64,000 nucleotides of DNA from Tyto alba (GCF_018691265.1 NW_024881295.1:17903904-17967903); one strand, 5' to 3'; shown: positions 13,201-26,717, counted from the stretch's first letter. Made by a program: numbers and translations. The notes: a model not told the origin generated them from the sequence alone.

Positions 13201-16200
13201 TCTATCTCGCCACTCATCTTAAAGCAGTACTTGCTAAAATTAAAGAAAAAAAAAAATTGCTTGTGCAATCAGCAGCTTGTGGTTTCTTGCTAAACTACTT
13301 TTAAGCAAACAGAAAAATAATCCATGAACTGAGAACAGTGAACCAGGATAACATCTCCATTGCAATTAAGCAGAACACGCCTCTCTGATAGGGCAATCGG
13401 CTTCATGCAGTAACTGCTAATGGAAGGACATTTCTCGAAGCATCAGGACATGCTGTGTTCCTGACTACTTGAGAAATTTTAACAAGAAGCCTATTTGGGA
13501 TTTCATAGTCCCATTTCTTGTGTCATAAAAAACTCACAGCATTCAAGCATTTCCAGCTAGTGCCAGGCAGAAGCCCTCCCTCTCCCTCCAGACCTTGGGA
13601 CACAAACCCCAGAGCACACAAAATGAGAATTAGCTTGAACTCCAGCTTGGGCTGATGGAGTTGGTGGTCAGGAGAACTTCCTCCTAATTTTGAATTCCTG
13701 TGTTGGTAATATGTTGAAAGGGCACAGAAGAGTTACAACTGGTGCAGCACACACTTATTGTGCCCTCTTTAAGCAGAAAAAAAAAAAAAAAACATCAGTC
13801 CTGTGGGATTTGTGCACAAAGTATTTCTGAAGAGATAAATCAGGAATAACATTTGCAGTGTAGTAAAGCCACCATCCTGGAGAGCAAAGATATTCCCCCA
13901 AATAGCAATGCTGTGTAGATTAATTTATGATCTGCTTTTGCTTCAAACAAGTCTAGAACTAGAGAACGGAACTCATTAGGGTCCATGCTTTTGAGAATTA
14001 CTTGTCACACTTGAATTATTCAACTCTACTTTCCCCCACCATGTATGCCTCCTTCTTCAGTACCTCAGTCCCTCTGCCTTCAAAAGGTGCAAATACTTCT
14101 TCATTCTCCTGTTCCCTTTCCCCCGGGGGGTATATTTATAATATAAGAGCCAGACTTACTTGTAAAAAGGTGGAGAGGGAAAGCTCTTCAGTTCAAAGTG
14201 CCGCACCTCACACTGGACTGGGGCTCTCTCTTCTCTTACCAAACGTCTCTGCATCAGACAGATGGTTCAAAAGGAGAGCATGCAGCAAATCTTGAGGGAC
14301 AATGTAAACAGCAGATACCGCCTACACGTTCATTTCAATTCTAGCTCTGCAATGGAAGTCTAAGCTATTTTATATGGCGATGCTTTCCTTACCCAGTCAG
14401 TAGTTAACCCCTCTTACTACCCAGCTGCCCATTTCTAGGTCAGTAAAGAAAAAATGATCAGATTAATATTAATTGCTGCTCTTCAGCTTTACCAAAAGCC
14501 TTCCTAACACTCTTCTACCAGTGAAATTTAAGGTATGAAGTCCCACATGGCAGACCAGGGGTTTCTGGTGCCACTACAAACGTGCCCCAGAGCCTGGTTT
14601 CACCCTACAGCAGCTCTGCCAGTCTACCAAGTCATGGACAGGATCATGCCTAAGATAAGGCTGTCACTTCACTGGGCAGCACATCTTCTTTTTGGATGTA
14701 AGATGTGGTTACTGACAGGTCAGAAGTCCTGGGAACATGTTTCATTCTCCCTAGCTCCCTGCCACCAAGAGCGGTCATGGTGACCCATCCTACCCCTACA
14801 TCTTAGGAGGTTTCAGTGAATATGTTATTCACCTAATGCCTCACACACCTTCACAATAGGAAGCTTCCCTGGCCTGTGATATAGCACTGAATTACAAACC
14901 CTAATCTGATCTAGCTGCACAGCTGAAGACACGCTGGGGAAATCACATCTTTGAGCCAAAACCCACAATGTATTTGCTGTCATGAGGGCAGAGCAGTTTT
15001 TTAAAGTTAGTTATAACATGACAACTCAGTCATCAGCAACAGCAGCCTGACAAAATACTACAATTTACAGCTCTGCTAGTTCAGGAGAACTATTATTTTT
15101 GTAAAGATTGACTGATGTTTTCTGAATTGTGCTAGAATATGAAGTTTTCTTTCTGAAAGCAGCATGGGATGGAGATAGGAGAGAGAGGGGGGTTTTTTAG
15201 GTAGCAGAGAGGCTAATATCTGGTAAGTCAAAAGATCATATGTGTAACTTGATTTATTAAACTGTTGTACCTGAATGACTTGGTGTAAGGGCAGGCTGTA
15301 GTTCTTCAGCCATTTTGGTTGCCAAGTTCACTTGAGTAGACAGTAGCCATGAAGTTGTCTCATCGCAAACACTCTTGTGTTTGTATTTCAATATTTAAGT
15401 GGTCTGCTAGATACAGCATAGAGAAGGAAAAGAGCCTGCTATCATCTGTTTAAAGGACAGATGCATATATAGTGCAGAACAGCGTTAAAACCAGAGGAGA
15501 TGGATGGAGGCAGAGGTTTCCTGGCTTGTAATCCACTGATACATGCTGACAGGGCTGAGCATTAAAACCCTTCTTCACAAATACACTTTGCTTCCAAGTC
15601 TAGTTTTTAGTTACCAGTTCACAGGAAGCTTTAGATGTCAGACACTACTCTTCCCTCCCCTAAGAAAGTATATTTAAGCCCTTCCCTTTCAAACAATAAA
15701 GCAAGCTTCTGGCAAATGGAATCATGTCAGTATGGCCTTTCTAATATGAGAGACAAGGCGAAAAGCCTGGCACAGATAAATCTCTTTGAAATCTGAAGGT
15801 ATATTTACAATGGATGAGCCATTACACCAAATTCCAGATCACTTCCTTTTCAGCAAAGTAACATTGCTGCTGAAGCAGTCCATCTTAGCTATCCCTGCTG
15901 CTGCAGCAGCTACTTCCCCTGGTAAATCAGGTTATCTGAGATGAACAGAGGGTCCCAATTTTATTTTGACAGATGAGTACCAGCTGTGTAAAGGACTTAA
16001 CACTAAACATTCACCCAAACACTGAAGGATAGCACTTCCTAGGGGCCTTTCAGGAACTGAATGTATATCAGCACTACAGCAACCACACGCTTTGCTGCAG
16101 TAAAAAGAGGGTTTCTGAAAATGAGTGCTCACGTTTGAACTTCCAAAGAGGAAGGATCTGCAGGAAGATGATCTTAATCACAAACCTTTACTCATATATA

Positions 16201-16251
16201 CCACAACCTCTTCATTGAGGAAACATACACAAAAAAATTAAAAGCTCCTGT

Positions 16252-16425
16252 TCAAGTTAATAAAATATTTTGGTTTGTGACTGATGAAATCCAGTGTCTG
16301 TAGGCATAAATCCTGGCACAGACTGTTGGTGACTCTGGATGGCATTTGTCATGGCTCCAGCTTGCAATACCAACCAGCTTGTAATGCCCATCAATCACAC
16401 AGATCAGTGGTCACCCAGGGTCTCC
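16252..16425 (-). pseudogene. OVCH1: OVCH1 protease 3, catalytic-Ser exon and probable gene end (Ser to Pro, stop)
   Basis: A long pyrimidine tract and ttctttcag acceptor precede the exon. The first codons read G-D-P-G-stop where G-D-S-G-G is expected: the catalytic Ser codon is CCT (Pro) at 16,417-16,419, and TGA lies at 16,411-16,413. Past the stop the frame is open and clearly protease-like: PLICVIDGHYK, LVGIASWSHDKCHPESPTVC and YRHWISS. It ends in TGA at 16,252-16,254 with no splice donor, so this looks like the ancestral C-terminus; no fifth CUB domain was seen further on. Confidence 0.85.
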
Positions 16426-16585
16426 CTGAAAGAAGGAAAAGAGGGAGGGGAGAGAAGGAGAAAACGAGGAGTTATCACACCTGCCACCAGTGTCAAAAAC
16501 ACCCAAATCCAGGAAGCTGGGGGAAGGGGTGGCTCTGGGTCCTGGATGGGTGCAGTGCAGCATTCCTACCCTGTCGGTTACATAC

Positions 16586-16706
16586 CGTGCAAAAAGCTGC
16601 CCCCACAGCTTTCCTGCAGATGTTGGTTCTCTTCAATATTTTGGGGCTTGCACAGGACTCATGAGAGAGATCTCTGCTTGTTGGAGCTTGGCAGCCAGTT
16701 CTTCCT
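16586..16706 (-). pseudogene. OVCH1: OVCH1 protease 3, exon before the catalytic Ser (stop and frameshift)
   Basis: From a gcgtttcccag acceptor the frame gives EEELAAKLQQAEISLMS and APKY, then TGA at 16,633-16,635 where Trp is likely ancestral. TNICRKAVGAAF, resembling the segment before the next splice, follows in another frame, ending at a strong gtatgt donor. The exon is one base short of the expected multiple, in line with a single-base deletion. A possible preceding exon ending at 17,464 (VSLGHLGGSG) could hold the G-W-G region, but I could not settle its frame. Confidence 0.75.
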
Positions 16707-19200
16707 CTGGGAAACGCAACAGAGTCAGGGAGGCTGCAGAGGTAGGAGTCATGGCCCTGTAACTGCTCCTGGTAGCCACTCAACGCACTTGTGGGGGCAG
16801 ATCCCAGCCTGGGGATTACTTCCCTTTTAACGTATGTTATCCAGTATTACAAAAAACAGCATTTCATATGTGTCAGGAGAAAAAGTCTCTCTCCAGACAG
16901 TTGTATGGACACACCTTGGCTTTTGCAGTCAGTGCAGATTGGAGCAGGGCCCTCTGAAGCTGGAGGTGTCCAGCTGGCAGGGGGAACCAAGCCCATCAGC
17001 CAGGAGCAGTAATAGGGTGGCAGTCACCAGTTGAAAGTGTGCATGATATATTGAGACTTATGATCCTCAAACCTCTCCCTTGTCTCTTGCAGGGGTCAAC
17101 AAAAGACCAGAAGGGTTGGAGCAAGCCCTTAAGAGAGAGGAAAGGCAGCACACGACCAGGGCCAAAAGCTTCTTGCAGGGCACAGAACACTCACAAACCT
17201 TCTGGCAGCATCCCCAAGTCTGTCATCACTCTTCCAGCTTTCACAGGTTAACCTCCAGCCAGCTAGTAAGTCGCTTTCTTGCCTCTATCTGTGCTAGACT
17301 TTGGCCAAGGGCCGGTCGGACAGGGCACAGACAAGCTCTGAGCCAGCTGTGTTCAGGCACACGTACCCCACGTCTCCTGGCAGAGGTGTCAGTGGCTATT
17401 TTGAATAAGGGAGGGGTAGAGCTCTCTTCAGTTTGAAGATGAGGGGAGCATCTTCATCTTCACCTCCTGAGCCACCAAGGTGTCCCAAGGAGACACTGTC
17501 ACCAGGAGGTATCTGACCACACTGCCGAGCAGCAGGAATGACATGAGCCAGAGGTTGCAGGCATTCAGACACCATAAGAGTGATTTCATCTCCCTTGAGT
17601 TCATTCCCCTTTGCTTAGCCTCCACCCTGGCTTTGCCTTTCCTGAAGTGGCGGCTTTCTGGCAGAAGCAGCAGCCTGGCTCATATCTGGAAAACGTTTCA
17701 CATGCTACAGGCAACATTTAGGGAGCAAGGGGAGTCTCTCCTGGCACTGCCCCCAGTCTGAGCTGTCTCTGCCCTCCCTAGGTCATAGGTGCTCTTTCAT
17801 ATCAGAGTAACCTGTACTTACTGCCAGCTCCCTTCTCTTCTCACCCTGCTGTTAAGCATCTTACAGCAGGACTTGCTTCCTCCCTGCTGCCTGGTGAGCA
17901 AGTTGCTGCTGCAGAACTGCCTGTGTTGGAAAGCAAATTCCCATCAACACCAGGTACAGCTTCCCTGCTCTTAATTCTGTCAGCCCCCCTGCTTTTCTTG
18001 CCTCTTAACTCACTGCTTCATTTCCCCCTCCTCCCAAATATCCCATAATGAGATTGCAAAACAGATGAGACGGAGCTTTAATAATGTATAGGTTCCCTTG
18101 CTGTACTTGCTGGATGCCTGAGAGCGCTGTTTTAATGAGTCAAATCTGGCTTTCTCCTAATACCACTGTCTGAGGCCACAGAACAGTCAAAGTGAACATC
18201 TTTTGAAGGCTGTTTCTAAGAAGATGAGAGAGGAGACCCTCCAAAGAAGCACAGATCCAGAGAGTTGAGGGAAGACACCTTCCTCAGGCCAGTTTGCCCC
18301 AGGACCTCACTTCTTGAGTGCTGAAGACTCCCATCATCAGTGTACATAGTTATGCAGTCTTGGAAGGAATGTGGCATTTTCTTTGTGGATACTATTAGCA
18401 GGACATGGTGAGATCCATATGCTTGTATAGCTTCCTTATTCACATGCTTTGTTCTTGTGCACCAGCTCTATTTAGATCACATTTCCCCACTGCTTAACAT
18501 TTGTCTTCAGTTCTTCCCCTTTCCTTCCCCCAAGTCCTGACCCAAGTTGCATGTGACAAGATGGACGGAGTAACTTCTCTCAGCTCCATCCAAGCTTTCC
18601 ACTTCATTGTATAAAATCTAAATTATATACTGCATCAAAATGTTCCTCTAACAGGACTATTTTGTGGTTTACACAAAAGGTACTGCAACTTAAAAGCTTT
18701 TTCTTTACATTTCAGCCCCTGCTATCCCAAACATTACTTTGCTACCAGCATAGAGGCACATATCATATTAGTGCCGTGCATGCCTATCTTTATGGAGAAA
18801 AACATAAGAACAGTTGCCTTGGGACATGCATGCTTATTTTTGGCTCATTAACTTTAATGGTCATAGTACAGCGGTGACAGGTTGGGAAGACAGGTAGAAT
18901 AGGTAATCTTTGCTATTCTCTATATCATGCCTAGCCTACTCTTATACCTTAAAGCCACAGGGAAGTCTGCTTGGAGGAGCCTGATTCAAAGCCTATTGGC
19001 AACAGCAGAAGCATTCCTAACTCTCATGCTGTATCTTAAACAGGTAATAGGAAGCAAAGGCTCACTGTTCATCTCACTCTTAGCATCCCTTACTGTACAA
19101 GATACACAAATGCCCTCCCATTCCCCCCCACATCACATCAGAGTCTTATTATAATCATTAACCCCAGAACAGCTGAATATGGTGGGGCTCTAAACAGTAC

Positions 19201-19353
19201 CCAGATCAATGGGTTTCTGCAGCTCCAGGAGTGCCATGTCATTTCTGAAAGGAAACCCACCAAAGCCATAGTGTGTGTGCATAGTTTTCACAAGTATGGG
19301 GCTGTCATCCATCATATTTGGCAACAAGTATTTTTTCCCCAGAACTGTTAGCA
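19201..19353 (-). pseudogene. OVCH1: OVCH1 protease 3, catalytic-Asp exon
   Basis: A 153-base open exon (acceptor cttgtccag, donor gtactg). It encodes LTVLGKKYLLPNM, then VKTMHTHYGFGG and FPFRNDMALLELQKPIDL, with the catalytic Asp in N-D-M-A-L-L. Two bases in and one out, 50 whole codons. No lesion here. Confidence 0.85.
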
Positions 19354-19880
19354 CTGGACAAGGAAGAAGGAAAACAAACACATTTTTCAGTCTAAAAAGC
19401 CCCATAATTCAGACAACAGGAGGAGTCCAATGTTCACTTGTAACATTTGCTGCCAAGCAACACTAATGCTTCGAGACTTATAACCTTACATCCAGGGACA
19501 CTTTGGGGAATCCTGGCTGAGGTATCAGTGCTTTTTGTGCTGTGCTGACAGAGAACTTTGACTTGCACCTCCAAAGATCTGCTGCTGTTATGATTAACAC
19601 AGGGAGTCCAGAGACAAGTCAGTTGCTCACCTTCTCAGGAACCAGACCCCAACACAGATGGAGCTTCTGTCGAAGCTACAGATCTGGGCTGTACAACTAG
19701 TTTGATGAAATATTTCAGACCTATGCCACCATCATGGGTGTCTACATACAACATGAAGGTTCAACAGAAACAAATGGTACCTCAACCTAATTGAGACCAG
19801 GAAGTACATAATGGGGGGGCCAGAGACATAATACAGGCATCAGCAGTTTTGGGGGGGCCAGAGGACAAGCTTTCCCAGGG

Positions 19881-20076
19881 CTATTTTTCATCAGTTAGAA
19901 CACCTCCACAGAAGTGTTGACCCTCACACTGCAGGCTGTATGCCAGGGCCAGAACACCAGGACTGACCAGCCACTTCCATCCATCCTGGGCTTCCTGCAT
20001 GGGTCCACCAGCAATTCTATACTTGTTGCAAGCCCCAGACCAGGGAAGGGACCCACCACTGGAAATCCACATTTCT
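19881..20076 (-). pseudogene. OVCH1: OVCH1 protease 3, activation-site exon (frameshift and stop)
   Basis: From a taattccag acceptor the incoming phase reads KCGFPVVGPFPG; the activation-site segment NKYRIAGGPM follows one frame over, so a frameshift lies near 20,035. It continues to GQHFCGGVLTDEK and then TAG at 19,881-19,883, where Trp is expected. The downstream sequence does not encode a recognisable A-A-H-C, so the catalytic His and the donor appear lost. The 3' edge given is the stop, not a splice site. Confidence 0.8.
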
Positions 20077-20492
20077 CTGGAATTATTTCCTCATTGTTAG
20101 TGAGGATTTGGTTTTGGGTTTCTTTTTTGTTTTGTTTTGTTAAAGAAAATTTGTTGCAGCTGGGTGAACTGATATGCTCCAACAACAAAGAAGCACCAGA
20201 CTTGTTCTGCATAGCCATGTCCACCAAAGGTTCCACAACAGCCCACTGGTAGGACTGAAGCATCTGTATTGGAGAGAGTTGGGAACACTTTGCTCTAATT
20301 TTCCCTTCAAAAGAACAGAAGTTGTCCATACATGCTATACCAGAAAATAAAGACCTCAACTAATACCACTTGAAGGACGACTTGAATCTTGATGTCCCAG
20401 ATGTGCACAGGTTGGCAACATGTCCTGGGTAAGCAGATCAGCACAGACTTTTTTCAAGAAGTCACATTCTGCAGGTGAGAAGCATTTCCTGA

Positions 20493-20519
20493 TTTTTTTT
20501 TTTTTTTTTTTTTTTTTTT
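20493..20519. repeat. Poly-T tract, 27 bases
   Basis: Uninterrupted T run in an OVCH1 intron, followed by an A. No retroposed body is recognised next to it. Confidence 0.9.
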
Positions 20520-23500
20520 AGTCAAAATTGTATTTATGAAGTGTTTTCATTACAGGAAGTCTTCGTTTTCCAAAATTAGATCGCTAAAGTGTTCCCAACT
20601 GTCTCCAGTAACAGCAAATTAAACAGTGTATAAATAACCTGTATCCCACCACCACCAGCTTTCACTGATCCCAAGAGGTGTTCGCACTGGAAAGGAAAGA
20701 AACAAAACTGGAAGTGAACAGTATTTACTTTCTTCAGAAACTGGTAATACAGTGAATGAGCCTAGAAGGAAAAAGGTTTAACAGAAAAGAAGTCCATTAA
20801 AAGCTTGTAATTGGTAGAGCTGGTTCAGAGAAACCTACTGAGAATTTTAAGGGCTAAGGTACAACACATCTCCTATTTCCCCTCTTTCTGTGGCACTCTG
20901 GACCATGACATAGGAACTAACCTTTCTATCATAGGCTCCTTCTATCCCTTCTGTGTGCCCCAGGAAAAGGCACAACTGTCCAGTAAGAGCAGCCAAACTC
21001 TCCAGCAAAAGTAGTACAGATGGATTAAACTGTTTGGCTTTCTGCTTCCTGTTTATAGTGTCAGGTTCCAGACAGTGGTTATTAATTAATCAGAGGTCAG
21101 TTACGTGCTGAGACCAATCATTCCTCCTAATAAGCATCTGTTTTAAACAAAAGCAAGCCAACCCCAAAACTAGTTTAAACAAACAGTGATTCCTCTGGGA
21201 TGTTTCTGTATTCGGCTCGGTGACAGCGTGAACTGCAGAGACACGAGGACTACCACCTAGCGCGAAGTGCCTGGGGTGAGCACTGAATTAGCTTGCTGCA
21301 CTTTGGGATATATCAGAGCACAGAAGAATATCTTGAAGTGATCTCAGACAATAGCTTTGGGGGAAGCACATTCAGCAAATAAACATTAGGAATGTCCCTG
21401 ACTGTAACCTTCAGTACTATTTTAACAACAAAGATTGCTTTGTGGCATAGGCAGGGAAAGACCCAGAGCCTTACTTACATTGCCTGCTACCTTCCAGCGT
21501 CACTTTGTGTTGGCTACTGATACAACTCTTCAAGGATTTTGAAGCCTCTGTATCCCACAGATTCATCAGTTTTGAAATGCAGGGTCAGACAGCTGCTGCT
21601 GGAGAACATGCTAAAAGATTTTCCTGGCCAAATAAGTTTGCTGGTGGGGGGAAGAAAAAAAATGCTGCAGTTGTAGTCGTTGCCAAGCAGTTTGAGACAC
21701 AGCCCCTGTAGTTATTACTAGGGACAGACGTTTTAATCCAAACCACTTAATACTCAAAGATACTAGTGGATGACAAGAGTTCTCTGAGGTCTTTCAAGAA
21801 GTACATCTCTAGTGGCCTATGTAATATCACTCTCTATCCAGGCTGAAGAGGTGAAGCCTAATGCAATGGTCAAATTGTTCTCACGGTCTGTAGAAGTGCC
21901 TCTCTCATACTTGAGTGAGATTATTTCAATAACTGGTTCTCTTGTCTACATACGTGGGAGGAGGAAGGCGGGGGGGCAATAAGGGAACTAGGAAGGCATG
22001 AAGCCATTCCAGTGAATTTTTCTGTACCCAAAGATCCTGATGTCTGTATGGCACAAGGCGGCTTTGGTACTCGCAGCAGCAACATCTGCTCAAACTATTC
22101 AAGACACAGAGCAAGACAAGTACCGAGATACAAAGGGTTAAGGAAAAAAGGGTTTAAAAGAAGGCTTGATAGAAGAATCCTCTTGGATACAGGTATGATG
22201 CTGGAAGTCACGAGCTGCTGAGTCCAGGACATTTCTACCAAAGAAGCCCTGGGTGACAAGAGCTGCTCTGCACAGCTCTCAGGAAGCCTCCTGCCACTTG
22301 TCCCTGCTGTGCAGGCACAAATCAGTGTTGCTCCCCTCCCTGCCTCCCACACCTCACAACTGAAGAGAATTCAGTCACCTTCTTTTAATAAAAGGGGTCA
22401 GAGGAGGAAGATAGTCAACAAATATGTAGCTCAGCCTACCCAGAAGCCTTGAAGAGATATATGATCCAGCGTAAACACTCAAATGATCCCAAATGCAATC
22501 CCTTGCATCCTCAGTTACAAAATCTTTAAGCACAGCCTTCAGCTTATTTCCTGAAATAGAATAAGTTATTCAAGTGCAGTTCCACATGTGGGGGTGAATG
22601 CCAGGGTAATTGGGAGATGTTATTTCAGTGGGTCCAACTAGAATTAGATCAAAGCCTGGGCATTCTTAAATGAAAAAGGTAAAAAAAGTCATATCACAAA
22701 GAAAAATCTGTTTCTGCATGGATTTGCTTAAGCAGGCCTATTAATATTAGAGAAAGCAGAGATCTTAATGTTGGGTTTTAAGTTCTGCTGGTTAAAGTGA
22801 AAATTTGCATGGCTTCAAAGCACAAGTTCTACATGCCCTTTACACAGAGAACTGTTCAACCAGGAAAAGGGCTACGGATATGGGAAACTACTTGAGCTCT
22901 GAAGAGTGATCCAGAGGCCAGACACTGACACCCTACGTACAGGATCACTTGGAGTAACCTTTCCTAATCGGCCAAATTCAAACTTAAAAATTCACTAGCC
23001 ATTTCTAAAGTGTTCATATGGATGTTTCTTTCACGTTGCATTTATAGTTGTCACAGAACTGATCAAAATGCAGAATGCCTTTATTGTAGGCATGCTAACA
23101 TTTTATTACATGTTTTTGTGTAATAGTCTGCATGATTTTTATCAGTTCCATAAATAAAACTGGCTACCATGACAGTTTACTGGGGTGAAAGGAGAACAGG
23201 GATGACAGCCTACTTCTTGGGGTGATGAGAGAGAACAGACTGAGCCTGCTGGAAACATGAATGGTGAAGAAACTTGATGAAGCTTTTAAACTTCCACCTT
23301 GAGGGTCTTTCTGGCTGAAGAGCTGGGAACACACTTCACACAGGCTGGTGAACCTGGCTAAAGTTCAAGTCCTAATACAAAGTGCAGAGAAAGGTTCAAG
23401 GATCTTGGATACAATGGATTTGAGATTACTGGATTTAGGTAAGGTTTGGGGGTTTTTGGTGGGGTTTGGTTTTGTTTTATTTTTTTTCTCCTTCAACTAG

Positions 23501-24764
23501 CCATGCATTTCTCCAAATATACATCGCAGCTCTGGCAGGAACAGCAAGTGAATACAGCAGAACAGAAATGTGCTGAATGAAGAAAGTACATTTAGTACTG
23601 ACATGGCTAATGTTGCTGGTGAGAGTCTCATCCATCAAATGTTCACACTTGCTGGTGACGGAGGTTAACTCCCAAGCCACAAATACAGAATGTGCATAAA
23701 AGGAGGTGGGGGCACATTTTGTTTTGTTTTGTCTTAAATAGGATTTTTACTCCTTCCCTCTCACCAGCTTTATGGAAAGTTAAAACCAGTCTTACCTTCG
23801 TCAGCAGCATGGAGGTTGATGGGAGATTTCTCTTTTGCCGAGGATCTCTGTGGAAACAGCATCACAGGCTGGGGAGGGGAGACTGAGCCAAGAGGAGGTT
23901 TGAGGCTGTGGGTCAGTGGAAAAAGCACGTCCTGATTTTCAGAGCTAGGGCTTGGAGCACATCTTGGAAAGGTGTGTGTGCACATGAAAAAGCGGACAGA
24001 TCTCTGTTGATGGTGCTGTAAGTCTGATGAATTTTAGTATGAGAAATGTAATTGCTGTGATCTACTTCTGAAGCCTGACACACCTGGCTGGTATGTGGAC
24101 AAGCAGACGTGCTTCATTCACACAGCAGTGAGGAGCATAGGTCAGACAGGAGAAAGGGGGATGGGGGAAGGAGATTAGGTATGGCTCAAGTCACTAGAAA
24201 TGCAAAATGGTTTGTTTCCACAAAAACTGAAATGTCAGACTGGCCAAATCTCTCCAGCTCCAAGTTTCTTTGATCTGAGGCATCAAAGTACTAATTTCCT
24301 TAATGGTGCCAGGGCAGTGCTATTCATAGAGAAAACTGTCCACCCATGTCACCAGCTGAACCCCAGCCTGGGAAGCAAGAAAGTGAGAGAAGTTTCCTTT
24401 GATCTTTAAGCTTAGAGCCCAATTAACTGTGTAGCTCCGTGGGCATGTGACAGAGGTGAGGTTTGGGCGGTGCTGCTGTTACCACTGTTCCCCCAACAGC
24501 AGTATTGCCTACTAGGTGAAGAAGCAGAAGAGAGATTATAGAAGTAATAATAGGCCGACCATGTGGACATGGAATTCTGGTTTTGCAGAGCAGAATGGAA
24601 AGGGACATGTAGAGAGCAACAGCTAATTAGTATCTCATTTTTACAGTTTTATGGTGGGAATGAGCACAGTAATTGGATCACTACTTATGCATTAAAACAT
24701 CAGCGCTCAAGATCACTAATAGATCTCTTATTCTTAATGGTCATTTATCTTCAGAACAGATAGA
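20520..24764. other. OVCH1 intron sequence between protease 3 and CUB4, no other gene seen
   Basis: No further exon with coherent phase was found. The phase at the CUB4 end and protease 3 start match directly, so none is required. Confidence 0.5.
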
Positions 24765-24783
24765 TTTTTTTTTTTTTTTTTTT
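24765..24783. repeat. Poly-T tract, 19 bases
   Basis: Uninterrupted T run just downstream of the CUB4 C-terminal exon, inside the intron. Confidence 0.9.
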
Positions 24784-24847
24784 AATATAATAGCCCTATT
24801 TTAGGCTCTGCTTCTCCACCCCCTCCCCAGAATCATGCTAGGCTTAC

Positions 24848-24982
24848 CACATGATGTTTCCTGAGTAGAGTACGTCAAGAGAAAGCCTTTCATGGATGCC
24901 TCAGCCTTGGAAAGGAAGGTCACTGCCACCACTGGACTTCAAGATTTTATGGGATAGCGGGAAGCATAACTGCAGAAGTTGT
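24848..24982 (-). pseudogene. OVCH1: OVCH1 CUB4, C-terminal exon (stop)
   Basis: A 135-base exon (acceptor attttgcag, donor gtaagc) that joins in phase to the middle exon: the split codon gives E-L-I-D-N-F-C. It reads NFCSYASRYPIKS, a TGA at 24,939-24,941, then SPVVAVTFLS and GFLLTYSTQETSC, the end of the CUB domain. The outgoing single base joins in frame to the protease 3 exon, so CUB4 lies directly before protease 3. Confidence 0.85.
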
Positions 24983-25982
24983 CTGCAAAATAGACCAGAA
25001 TGGGAGGTGAGCTTTCCACTTTCCCTTTTTTCTCTTGAGGGCTGTAAGGCATAGTCTTTCAGAATGCAGTGTCAGAAGAGATTTCCATTTCCAGAAGACT
25101 CTCAACGCAAAATCCTGATGTCATTCAGCTTTGAATTAATGTGTTAGACTACAGACATGGCCAGAAGATAACTTGCTATAGCTGTAATCAGAATGGGGGC
25201 CTTCTTCAAACAGACAAATAGTTAAAGACAACCATTATAACTACTACAGATCACTAGTGGCAAGTGCCCACTGCCTGGAGTACTCTTGGTCAGAAGAAAT
25301 CCCTGCTCTGACAAGCAGCCCACACCTCTGGCTCCTTTGAGCAAGACACTATGCAATGCTCACAGGACTGCAGGACACCCATATTCTCCGAGGAGTGAGT
25401 CACTCTGAGAGTCTCATGTAACTGAGACCTGGCACTGAAGAACCTTGTATCCATAAGTGCTTTAATAGTTTAATTTTCCCGTCTATGCTTTCTCATCCAC
25501 ATAGAGAAGATACTTGCACCGCTTCACTTCCCCAGCAATATCCTACATAATCAAGCCAACATTTCCTTAGTCAGAGTGCTTAGGTACCTCCCCTCACTTA
25601 GCAGGGCAGTAGGAAAAGCTTCCCTGCCCTTGGCCCCACTGCATTGACCCGCTGCCTTGTCTTTGGCACGCAGCTTCGGACACACACAGCAAGTTGTCAC
25701 ACTGCAAGTTCAAGCCTGGGAAAGAGCAACATAGACAGACTCACATTGTTCCGAGGCACAGCCATGTCACGATTAGGACCTCATGTCCTACACGTCTAAT
25801 TGCAAAAGTATTTCTAGAAAGGGAAAGATACTGAGCTAGCTGAAGTAGCTCCAAGTATTATCAGAAATCCCTCCTGGAACATGGAAGTGTGCCATGTAAA
25901 ACTCCCTTGTCTGTCTGCAAAATAAACTTAGTTCAGTTCCTCTGTTTCTCTCACCCCAGCATTAAGGTGAGCTTTCTCTCAC

Positions 25983-26122
25983 CTATTAACTCTTTGGTTA
26001 GTCCAAATTCTTTATACACCATCAGTTGACCATGACAATTAGACAAATTTCTTTCAGTCCAGAAGTTCAGAACTTCAAGCTGAATAATAGATTTTAATGG
26101 GGCTACAATTCTCCAGTGGCAG
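25983..26122 (-). pseudogene. OVCH1: OVCH1 CUB4, middle exon
   Basis: A 140-base open exon from a gtgctgcag acceptor to a gtgaga donor. It encodes CHWRIVAP, IIQLEVLNFW and NCHGQLMVYKE, the conserved C-x-W-x-I and central strands of a CUB domain, with the second Cys. One base in and one base out, 46 whole codons. No lesion is present. Confidence 0.85.
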
Positions 26123-26717
26123 CTGCAGCACAAGGCAAAGAACAAAGTCACAATGCTGGCATATTTTACAATTGGCTCTTTTTTCCTAGGGATAGCTATC
26201 AAAATGTGAGCAAAGGGAAAAGGGATTGTAATGCCCATTAAAAAGAGAAAAGAAAAAAAAAAAAATCAAAGATGGGATACTGGTCCAAATCTATTTTGGT
26301 CATATTATTCATGACTTCTCAAGGTAAGCTTTCAAATAGTTTAGAAGTCTATGCTATTGCCATGTGAATGGAAAGTTATCTCTTACCCTAACTAAGCACG
26401 GTGAGGGAGGAAGAAAAGGAAATAGATGAAAGCACCAAAAGATTTTTAGTGACATAGTTTATCACTGCCATTGTTAACCCCTCAGTTACACCTCTGACAT
26501 GCTTTATGATGAGAGCTTTGCCCAGAGGTGTCAGATTTGTCTGCTGTTTGCTGGAAAGAAGGTACTGGTACCCCCCATCTTTCCTAACCCTCTGAGGAAC
26601 TTGCCCAGTTTTCTAACATGCACTGAAGTACCTGTGGATTCATTAAAAAACCACATCACATATGTTTTCAGGTTTTCATGTAGGAGTTACAAAAACCAGA
26701 ACAACTCAGGTACTCAC

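Larger units (their letters stand above)
7749..16251. other. Intergenic sequence downstream of OVCH1, no gene seen
   Basis: About 8.5 kb without a recognisable coding segment or RNA gene on either strand. It holds A-runs at 10,202-10,222 and 13,780-13,793, a perfect inverted repeat at 8,869-8,898 (listed separately) and several AT-rich stretches. A reverse-strand AATAAA lies at 15,960-15,965, about 290 bases past the OVCH1 reading-frame end, and could be the old polyadenylation signal; this is inference. Confidence 0.4.

Noticed and set aside
18216..18443. Minus-strand frame resembling a CUB end (VSSLNSLDL)
   Set aside because: It sits inside protease 3, where no CUB module belongs, and has no fitting splice phases.
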